Shown one piece after another: positions 20,936 through 26,864 of a DNA stretch of 26,864 nt. Each line of letters begins with the position of its first letter. Positions within the stretch are counted from its first letter, which is position 1. This DNA is from JAEHDI01 sp035455185. GTDB taxonomy: Bacteria; Acidobacteriota; Terriglobia; Bryobacterales; Bryobacteraceae. The stretch lies in contig DATIFQ010000324.1 in assembly GCA_035455185.1 (NCBI GenBank), forward strand, positions 1-26,864, written 5' to 3'. The notes below the pieces were generated by a model. That model made no database searches. It saw only the letters and a program-made list of their open reading frames with translations, and was not told the origin of the DNA. The translations under genes were made by a program, and so were the position numbers.

Positions 20936-21350
20936 CCGCTCCCGCCGCACGGGCCAGCGTGTAGGCCGCCCATGCCGCGGGCGTCTTCAAAAACCGGTAC
21001 CGTTCGTCCCGCTGGTCAAGCAGCGGCATCATTCGGCGGCCGTCGGCGATGGCATACTGCTGCTCGACGTCGGTGACGGCTTCGACGGCTTCGTCCCAGT
21101 CGCCCGCGGTGAACAGAACCGCGTGGCAGCCGCCGGCCCTGTCGGCGGCGGCCTCAGCGACCGCCTTTCTGGACCGGCCGACCGCCGAGGCATCCAAACC
21201 AATCTGTTCGAGCCGGCGTTTCGTAGCCGCTGAGCCGAGTCCGACCGGCAGCGCCCGCCCCCCAAGCTGCCGAAGCGCCTGAAGTTCAGCCGAACTTCGG
21301 TTGAAGTCGCCGACCACCAGGATCAGGAAGCGCCGCGCCCACTCGAACAT
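20817..21350 (-). CDS. Small protein resembling a shrunken HldE/RfaE1 sugar-kinase domain
   Basis: A 177-residue frame I recognise only partly. The start (FLILVVGDFNRSS, then LRQLGGRALPVGLGS) resembles the first strand and GGRALxVGLVG stretch of HldE kinase. A C-terminal segment (TPAAWAAYTLARAAGADAES, then AKEFARQESG) resembles the helix after the kinase GAGD anion hole, DTVAATLALALAAGADLEEA. The GAGD motif itself is missing and the domain is about half the normal length, so kinase activity is unlikely. The last ~25 residues are low-complexity and are probably read past the end of the real domain. The start is 15 bases after waaF. The next frame, in a +1 relation, continues as the HldE nucleotidyltransferase half. 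Kinship to HldE is inference. Confidence 0.5.
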   Translation of the reverse strand: MFEWARRFLILVVGDFNRSSAELQALRQLGGRALPVGLGSAATKRRLEQIGLDASAVGRSRKAVAEAAADRAGGCHAVLFTAGDWDEAVEAVTDVEQQYAIADGRRMMPLLDQRDERYRFLKTPAAWAAYTLARAAGADAESAKEFARQESGHTKEDPHSGRGRVNRTATAKQRRSR

Positions 21351-21365
21351 CGTCCGCGATCCCCC

Positions 21366-22415
21366 CTATTTCAGCAGGTCGAGGGCCTCCGCCGCTACCC
21401 GCTCAGCCGAGACGCGGATCATGCAACGGTGATCGATCGGGCACTCGCGCAAGAGGCAGGGGCTGCACTCGACCGGCTCGCGGATCACACGAACAATGGG
21501 ACCGGATGGGCCGGTCGTCTCGTAGTCGGTCGCGCCGAACACCGCGACCGTGGGCACACCCAACGCAGAGGCGATGTGCATGGCGCCCGAATCGTTCGTG
21601 AGGAACAACTCGCACACGGCCGCCATATCGATGAAGCCGGCGAGCGTCGTGGCGCCGGCCAGGTTGATTGCTCTTCGACCTGCGTAGCGGACGCCTGCCT
21701 CGACCTGCTCGCACACGCCGCGCTCGCCGGCTGAACCGAACACGGCTACGTCAGCCTCCTGCTGGGAGGCGACGCGGGCTGCGGCTTCAGCGAACCGCTC
21801 CGGCAACCAGCGTTTGGCTGTGCCGTACGCCGCTCCGGGGCTGACACCCACCACCGGTCCGCGAAGGCCCAGTTCTTCAAAACGCCGGCGGCCGGATTGG
21901 CGCGCGGCGGATACGGCATCGAGCAGGATCGGTTCCGCCTCCGGCAGAGCCTCCAACATCCCAGCCCGCCTAAGAAGTTCGAGGTAATAGTAGCGCTCGT
22001 GGCGAGGGATCTCTCCCGCTGCAGGCGGAGGCACGGCGTGGGTAAGCAGAATGCGCCGGGCATCCCGGCTGTAACCGATTCGCGATGGAATGCGAGCGAG
22101 CCAGACAATGAGCGCGGCGTCGAAGGAGTTAGGCAGGAGGATGGCGCAATCGAAACTATCGCGCGACAGTTCCCGCCCGGCGTTCCACTTGCTTGACCAG
22201 TCCCGGGCGCCAGGGCTGGCGGCATACGGGATCACGCGATCGGCGAACGACTCCCGGAAGTAGAGATCGGCCACCCAAGGACGCGCCTGTACGGCAATGT
22301 GCGCCTTAGGGAAGCGCTCCCGCAGAGCCCGAAGCGCCGGCAGCGACATGACGGCATCGCCCACCCAGTTGGTGGACCGCACGAGGATCCGCTGAAAATC
22401 GGGAGTCGCGGCCAA
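21366..22415 (-). CDS. waaF: Glycosyltransferase family 9, heptosyltransferase II-like
   Basis: A 349-residue GT-B enzyme that probably adds the second heptose of the lipopolysaccharide inner core. N-terminal ILVRSTNWVGDAVMSLPALR carries the acceptor-site NWVGD motif of WaaF. CAILLPNSFDAALIVWLARI near 90 and RIGYSRDARRILLTH near 111 are also WaaF-like. The donor domain has VGVSPGAAYGTAKRWLPERF near 187 and TNDSGAMHIASALGVPTVA near 275, then FGATDYETTGP. The cysteine-rich tail (CSPCLLRECPIDHRCM) is usual for WaaF. The start is a TTG at 22415; the nearby ATG at 22423 is out of frame and no clear ribosome binding site is visible. First gene of the minus-strand envelope operon. Confidence 0.9.
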   Translation of the reverse strand: MAATPDFQRILVRSTNWVGDAVMSLPALRALRERFPKAHIAVQARPWVADLYFRESFADRVIPYAASPGARDWSSKWNAGRELSRDSFDCAILLPNSFDAALIVWLARIPSRIGYSRDARRILLTHAVPPPAAGEIPRHERYYYLELLRRAGMLEALPEAEPILLDAVSAARQSGRRRFEELGLRGPVVGVSPGAAYGTAKRWLPERFAEAAARVASQQEADVAVFGSAGERGVCEQVEAGVRYAGRRAINLAGATTLAGFIDMAAVCELFLTNDSGAMHIASALGVPTVAVFGATDYETTGPSGPIVRVIREPVECSPCLLRECPIDHRCMIRVSAERVAAEALDLLK

Positions 22416-22456
22416 GTCTTCATGGTACAGCCTGGAGCCGAGACCCAGCGGACCGC

Positions 22457-22462
22457 TACAAT
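22457..22462 (+). promoter_or_regulatory. Possible -10 element for rfaE2-mfd
   Basis: TACAAT (five of six matches) lies 26 bases before the rfaE2 ATG in the divergent waaF/rfaE2 region. The -35 region is poor, so support is weak. Confidence 0.25.
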
Positions 22463-22488
22463 AGCAGCAGGCTGCCTCGGAAGCCGAA

Positions 22489-22971
22489 ATGGGACGATTC
22501 TACACTCGAGAAGAACTGGTGGCCGCACGGGCCGAATGGAAGCGGCAGGGTAAGTCCGTCGTCTTTACAAACGGGTGCTACGACATCCTGCATCCGGGGC
22601 ACATACGCCTGCTTGAGAAGGCCCGGGCCCTGGGCGACATCCTGATTCTGGCGATTAACAGCGACTCTAGCGTACGCCGGCTCAAGGGCGCGTCCCGGCC
22701 GTTGAACCCCGAACAGGAGAGGGCGGAACTCGTGCTCGCTCTTCAAGCAGTCGACGCCGTGACCGTGTTCGACGAAGACACTCCCCGAGAGTTGATCGCC
22801 GAGGTGTTGCCGGACGTGCTGATCAAGGGCGCCGACTGGGCGCATTTCATTGCAGGTCGAGAAGAAGTCGAAGCGGCGGGCGGCAAAGTCCTTTCGACGC
22901 CGCTTGAGCCTGGATATTCTACTACTGGAATAGTAGAACTGCTCCTGACGCTTACCGTTCAGCCCGAATGA
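22489..22971 (+). CDS. rfaE2: D-glycero-beta-D-manno-heptose 1-phosphate adenylyltransferase (stand-alone)
   Basis: Activates heptose 1-phosphate to ADP-heptose, the donor used by WaaC and WaaF. The 160 residues form a complete cytidylyltransferase-fold domain: VVFTNGCYDILHPGHIRLLE with HPGH at 35-38, AINSDSSVRRLKGASRPLNP near 74, QERAELVLALQAVDAVTVFD near 95, and PGYSTTGIVELLL near the end, completing the nucleotide site. It is the single-domain (HldC-type) form, so the heptose kinase must be encoded elsewhere. The ATG at 22489 has a weak GGAA upstream. Its stop overlaps the mfd start (ATGA). It is divergent from the waaF operon, which contains a degraded paralogue. Confidence 0.94.
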   Translation: MGRFYTREELVAARAEWKRQGKSVVFTNGCYDILHPGHIRLLEKARALGDILILAINSDSSVRRLKGASRPLNPEQERAELVLALQAVDAVTVFDEDTPRELIAEVLPDVLIKGADWAHFIAGREEVEAAGGKVLSTPLEPGYSTTGIVELLLTLTVQPE

Positions 22972-25900
22972 CTCATCCGGAGATTCGTAACCTCCTGGAA
23001 GGATTGGGCCGGCATCCCGCCTTTCAGGAACTGTTGGGCCGGATACAAAAGGAACCGGTCTCGCGCAACCCCCTCTCCGGCCTGAACCCAGCAGCAAAAG
23101 CACTCTACACGGTTCTCCTGTGCAAGGCGTTTGAGCGGCCGGTGATCGTTGTCGTCGAAGGCGTCCGGCAAGCGGAGGCCCTTGGTGAAACTGTCGAGAC
23201 TCTATTCGACCTGCTTCGTGGTGGACGCTCCGTCCCGCCGCCACAAGTCCTGCCGGCGCTGGACGTTCTTCCGCATCAACGGTTGTCCCCGCACTCGGAG
23301 ATCAGCGAAGAGCGTGCGGTCGGTCTCTGGCGGCTCGCCTCGGGCGTGGCCCCGATCACAATCACCCCGATCACGTCGGCGCTGCTTCGAACCGAGCCGG
23401 CTGAGTTTTACCGCCAACTCGCGATCACGCTCCGGGCCGGAGAAGAGGTCCCGTTCGACGCGGTTGTAGAGCACCTGCGTTCGGTAGGGTACGAGCACCG
23501 GGAGCCGGTCGAGATGGTCGGGGAGTTCTCAGTCCGCGGCGGCATTCTCGACGTGTTCTCGCCTGAGGCGTCCCGGCCGGTACGCATCGAATTCATCGGT
23601 GACCAGGTGGAATCGATGCGGAGATTCGACGTGGAGACACAGCGATCCGTGGTTAAGACCGAGGAGTGCACGCTGCTGCCTCTATCGGAGACGCCGAAGT
23701 CGGCCGGTCTTTTCGCCGAGCTCTACGAACACCTGGGGCGGGAGCACGTGCCGAACGTGGACGAGGCGTTCCCCGGTTGGGAGTTCATGGCGGCGGCCGT
23801 ACGTCCCCGCGAGAACTCGCTTATCGAACTGGCGGAGAAACCCCTAGTGATATGGGACGAGCCGGCTCAGCTCAGGGATGTCGCAAACCGTCTATGGGAA
23901 CGCATGGAGACGACCGAACCGGTCGGCACCTGTCCTCCGGACCGGATCTTCTTCCGGTGGAACGAATTGGGCGAAAGGCTCGGCTCGGCGGCACAGGTTG
24001 AGTTCACCGAGCTTGCGCTCGATCCTCGACCCGGCCCGCACATCGGCACCCGGCCGGCGATGACGTTCCATGGCAATATGCCCGTAGCGGTCGCCGAAAC
24101 CAGGAATGCGGTCGAGCAGGGCAGCCGTGTGGTGTTCTTCGCCGCATCGGCAGGAGAACTGGAGAGACTTGCCGACGTCTTCCGGGAATATTCGGTTCCG
24201 TTTCAGCTTGGCATTGAGCCTTCCGCCTCTACGCCCCAGTACCTGGCTGAGCACGCCTATCTCGCGGGCTCTGCGGCAAGCACGTATCTGGTCAAGGGCC
24301 TTGTCCGGCGCGGAGTGGTGTTCCCCGAGCAGCAGGTGACATTGTTTGGCTCGGAAGATCTGTTCGATTCCTCGGAACTGGTTCCGCGGCCGGCGGCGCG
24401 CGCACACCATTTCGCGTTCTCGCTCGACCTCACCGACCTGAAACCTGGCGATTACATGGTTCACTCGGAGCACGGAGTCGGCCGTTTCCTGGGGCTGCGG
24501 GAGCTCTCCCTCGGAGATCAAAAGGGCGACTTCATGCTGCTCGAGTACGCCGGCGAGGCCAAACTGTACGTACCGCTTCCGCGGCTCGATCTGGTTCAGA
24601 AGTATCGCGGGGCGGGCGACGGAGCGCCGCCGCTCGACCGTCTCGGCGGAACGACCTGGAACCGCACGAAGAGCCGGGTGAAGGCGAAGATGCGCGACAT
24701 GGCTGACGAGCTTCTCAAGCTTTACGCCGAGCGCAAACTAGCGCAGGGTGTGGCCTTCTCCCCCGACAGCAACTGGCAGCGCGAGTTCGAGGACGCGTTC
24801 GAGTTCAGCGAGACGAAGGATCAGCTCGTGGCCGTCCAGGAAATTAAGCGTGACATGGAGGTGGCGCATCCGATGGACCGTCTCCTCTGCGGCGACGTCG
24901 GATTCGGCAAGACCGAAGTCGCCATGCGGGCGGTGTTTAAGGTGCTGGGCGACGGCCGGCAAGCGGCCGTTCTCGCGCCGACGACGGTCCTCTGTTTTCA
25001 GCACTACGAGACCTTCCGCCGCCGTTTCGGTCCGTTTCCGGTCCGCGTCGAGATGCTAAGCCGTTTTCTGTCGCCCAAAGAGCGAAAGACCGTCCTTGCC
25101 GACCTCGCGGACGGAAAGGTTGACATCGTGATCGGCACGCACCGGTTGTTGTCGAAGGACGTACAGTTCCGCGATCTGGGGTTGCTGATCGTGGACGAAG
25201 AACAGCGCTTCGGCGTCGGGCACAAGGAGCGCCTCAAACAGATTCGGAAAAACGTCGACGTGCTGACGATGAGCGCCACGCCCATCCCGCGAACGCTGCA
25301 CATGTCCCTTGTCGGACTGCGCGACATGTCCGTCATCGAGACGCCCCCGAAGGACCGGCTGGCGATCCACACCGTCGTAGCGCATTTCGACTGGGACCTG
25401 ATCCGTACCGCCGTCGACCAGGAGTTGAGCCGCGGCGGCCAGGTCTACTTTGTTCACAACCGGACCGACAGCATTTGGTCGCGGGCGGCGATGATCCAGG
25501 AGCTGACGCCCCATTGCCGGGTCGCTGTCGGCCACGGCCAAATGAGCGAGGGGCAACTCGAGAAGGTCATGCTCGGGTTCATGAAGCACGAGTATGACGT
25601 GCTCGTATGTACGACAATTATAGAAAATGGGCTTGATATCCCTCTTGCAAATACGATTATCGTAGATCACGCCGAGCGTTACGGCCTCTCCGAGTTGTAT
25701 CAGCTCCGGGGCCGAGTAGGCCGTTCGAATCGAAGGGCTTACGCTTATCTCTTGGTACCGCCGGACACTGAACTGTCGGAGACCGCTCGAAAGCGTTTGG
25801 CGGCGCTGAAAGAATTCAGCGAACTGGGCGCCGGGTTCAAGATCGCCGCACTCGACCTGGAGTTGCGTGGGGCCGGTAACCTTCTCGGCGGCGAGCAGCA

Positions 25901-26429
25901 CGGCCATATTAACGCCGTCGGATACGACGTGTACGTGAAACTGATGGAGGAGACGGTTCGCGAGTTGAAGGGAGAAGAGGTTCCGGTCGAGGTCCATTCG
26001 ACATTGAACCTTGGACTCGACGTCCGGATACCCCCCGAGTACATCGCGGAGGAGCACCAGCGGCTCCGCGTCTACAAGAAGATCGCCGATGTCGGCGAGC
26101 GTAGCCAGGCGGACGCGATCCTGGCCGAACTCCGGGATCGCTTTGGCCCGCCGCCCGAGGCGGTGTCGAACCTGCTCGAGTTCTCGCTCCTAAAATCACT
26201 CGCCAAACGGCTTGGCATTGAGTCGATCGAGAGGCGCCAGGGCGCCCTCAACGTGAAGTTCCACCGGGAATCCCGCGTAGACCCGGCGCGGCTGATGAAC
26301 CTGGTGAGCCGCACGGTGGGTGGGCAATTCACGCCCGCGGGGATTCTCCGTGTGCCCCTCGAAGGCGATTCCACCCCGCGGAAGGTGTTGGAACGGGTGA
26401 AGGACTGCCTCGTGCATCTCTCGCCGTAG
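22968..26429 (+). CDS. mfd: Transcription-repair coupling factor
   Basis: An ATP-dependent DNA translocase that removes stalled RNA polymerase from lesions and recruits UvrA. The 1153 residues compare with 1148 in Escherichia coli. The N-terminal third is UvrB-like (VEMVGEFSVRGGILDVFSPE near residue 181). The RNA-polymerase interacting, CarD-like domain starts near 488 (GDYMVHSEHGVGRFLGL). The helicase motor has Walker A GDVGFGKTE (Lys648), DEEQ near 743, SATPIPRTLHMSL near 770, the NGLDIPLANTIIVDHAERYG region and QLRGRVGRSNRRAYAYLL with motif VI. A TRG-like region with LRGAGNLLGGEQHGHI follows, then a C-terminal regulatory domain (~1000-1153). It overlaps rfaE2 by four bases, so the two are translationally coupled. 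Confidence 0.98.
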   Translation: MTHPEIRNLLEGLGRHPAFQELLGRIQKEPVSRNPLSGLNPAAKALYTVLLCKAFERPVIVVVEGVRQAEALGETVETLFDLLRGGRSVPPPQVLPALDVLPHQRLSPHSEISEERAVGLWRLASGVAPITITPITSALLRTEPAEFYRQLAITLRAGEEVPFDAVVEHLRSVGYEHREPVEMVGEFSVRGGILDVFSPEASRPVRIEFIGDQVESMRRFDVETQRSVVKTEECTLLPLSETPKSAGLFAELYEHLGREHVPNVDEAFPGWEFMAAAVRPRENSLIELAEKPLVIWDEPAQLRDVANRLWERMETTEPVGTCPPDRIFFRWNELGERLGSAAQVEFTELALDPRPGPHIGTRPAMTFHGNMPVAVAETRNAVEQGSRVVFFAASAGELERLADVFREYSVPFQLGIEPSASTPQYLAEHAYLAGSAASTYLVKGLVRRGVVFPEQQVTLFGSEDLFDSSELVPRPAARAHHFAFSLDLTDLKPGDYMVHSEHGVGRFLGLRELSLGDQKGDFMLLEYAGEAKLYVPLPRLDLVQKYRGAGDGAPPLDRLGGTTWNRTKSRVKAKMRDMADELLKLYAERKLAQGVAFSPDSNWQREFEDAFEFSETKDQLVAVQEIKRDMEVAHPMDRLLCGDVGFGKTEVAMRAVFKVLGDGRQAAVLAPTTVLCFQHYETFRRRFGPFPVRVEMLSRFLSPKERKTVLADLADGKVDIVIGTHRLLSKDVQFRDLGLLIVDEEQRFGVGHKERLKQIRKNVDVLTMSATPIPRTLHMSLVGLRDMSVIETPPKDRLAIHTVVAHFDWDLIRTAVDQELSRGGQVYFVHNRTDSIWSRAAMIQELTPHCRVAVGHGQMSEGQLEKVMLGFMKHEYDVLVCTTIIENGLDIPLANTIIVDHAERYGLSELYQLRGRVGRSNRRAYAYLLVPPDTELSETARKRLAALKEFSELGAGFKIAALDLELRGAGNLLGGEQHGHINAVGYDVYVKLMEETVRELKGEEVPVEVHSTLNLGLDVRIPPEYIAEEHQRLRVYKKIADVGERSQADAILAELRDRFGPPPEAVSNLLEFSLLKSLAKRLGIESIERRQGALNVKFHRESRVDPARLMNLVSRTVGGQFTPAGILRVPLEGDSTPRKVLERVKDCLVHLSP

Positions 26430-26447
26430 CTATTTCATAATAGAGCT

Positions 26448-26864
26448 ATGGTGTCAGTGTTGTGTTTTCTCGGTACATTCGTGCTCGCTTGGGGCGCTTT
26501 CGCCTCAGACGTGCGGGTCGTCGAAGTGATCGTGGCGAAGGTAAACAACGAGATCATCACATCGAGCGAACTCGAACGCGGGCGCCGTCTGATCGAAGCC
26601 CAGTTGCGCCGAAGCGGGACGGGCGGCCAGCAACTCGAGGAGGCCGTGAAGGAGCGTACAAAGGACGTGCTGCGCGACCGCATCGATCAGTTGCTGCTCG
26701 TGCAGAAGGGCAAGGATCTGGAGATCAACGTCGACAGCGAGGTGACGAAGGAACTTGCCAACATCCAACTGCAAAACAAGATTGCCGATCAGGACAAGTT
26801 CCAGCAGTGGATTCGCGAACAGAGCGGCATGCCGTTTGAGGACTTCAAGGCGGAAATGCGAAAC
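26448..26864 (+). CDS. surA: SurA-like periplasmic chaperone/peptidyl-prolyl isomerase (partial, 5' part)
   Basis: 139 codons are visible before the window edge. The protein begins with a signal peptide (VSVLCFLGTFVLAWGAFA, cut before SDVRV). Then comes the SurA N-terminal pattern VIVAKVNNEIITSSELERG, a helical stretch, and LRDRIDQLLLVQKGKDLEIN with MPFEDFKAEMRN. This is the chaperone domain of SurA-type proteins; any parvulin domain lies outside the window. The gene starts 18 bases after mfd, probably in the same transcript. The ATG at 26448 has only a weak AGAG upstream, and GTG codons at 26451 or 26457 are possible starts. SurA assists outer-membrane protein folding, which fits the envelope genes nearby. 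Confidence 0.85.
   Translation, partial: MVSVLCFLGTFVLAWGAFASDVRVVEVIVAKVNNEIITSSELERGRRLIEAQLRRSGTGGQQLEEAVKERTKDVLRDRIDQLLLVQKGKDLEINVDSEVTKELANIQLQNKIADQDKFQQWIREQSGMPFEDFKAEMRN

Noticed and set aside
1..26864. A change in G versus C excess from left to right that might mark a replication landmark
   Set aside because: Counting a handful of 60-base lines gave mixed results within both halves, and no dnaA boxes or dif-like site were seen. A full skew plot would be needed.

Overview
The window looks like a piece of the chromosome of a GC-rich Gram-negative bacterium, most likely an acidobacterium of the Solibacter/Bryobacter type. This is inference. It rests on the mix of a Tat-exported Gfo/Idh/MocA oxidoreductase with a HEAT-repeat partner, an exported DinB-like protein, a TonB-dependent receptor with an N-terminal carboxypeptidase-regulatory-like domain, and a lipopolysaccharide heptose cluster beside mfd and a surA-like gene. 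There is no rRNA, tRNA, insertion sequence, integrase or CRISPR array. Coding density is very high and no gene-free stretch exceeds about 200 bases.

Left part (1-5460). On the minus strand lie leuA and leuB (leuB cut by the window edge), two steps of leucine synthesis. They are divergent from a LysR-type regulator gene. The shared promoter region contains a convincing leuA promoter, a lysR promoter and a T-N11-A dyad centred near -66 of leuA, so the regulator probably controls leuA. Next, on the plus strand, come an ABC exporter (ATPase and ABC-2 permease) and an overlapping orphan PIN-domain gene with no ATG start and one active-site aspartate replaced.

Middle (5474-15448). A minus-strand run carries a Tat-exported Gfo/Idh/MocA oxidoreductase, a HEAT-repeat protein and an 874-residue adenylation-carrier-thioesterase protein translationally coupled to the HEAT gene. 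Then follow a CPA2-type cation/proton antiporter, an exported DinB-like protein, a DUF1697 protein and a TonB-dependent siderophore-type receptor.

Right part (15452-26864). sucC-sucD-ndk form a tightly coupled minus-strand operon (succinyl-CoA synthetase plus nucleoside diphosphate kinase). trpD is divergent from it. A minus-strand envelope operon reads waaF, two overlapping frames that together resemble a shrunken and degenerate HldE, waaC, and an isoprenylcysteine-methyltransferase-like membrane protein. Divergent from it are an intact rfaE2/hldC, mfd and the start of a SurA-like chaperone gene.

The most unusual items are the degenerate two-frame HldE-like locus, the adenylation-carrier-thioesterase protein in a sugar-oxidoreductase/HEAT operon, the start-less orphan PIN gene, and the well-defined leuA/lysR control region with a strong hairpin in the leuA leader. 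Start/stop overlaps of the NTGA type recur at six junctions.
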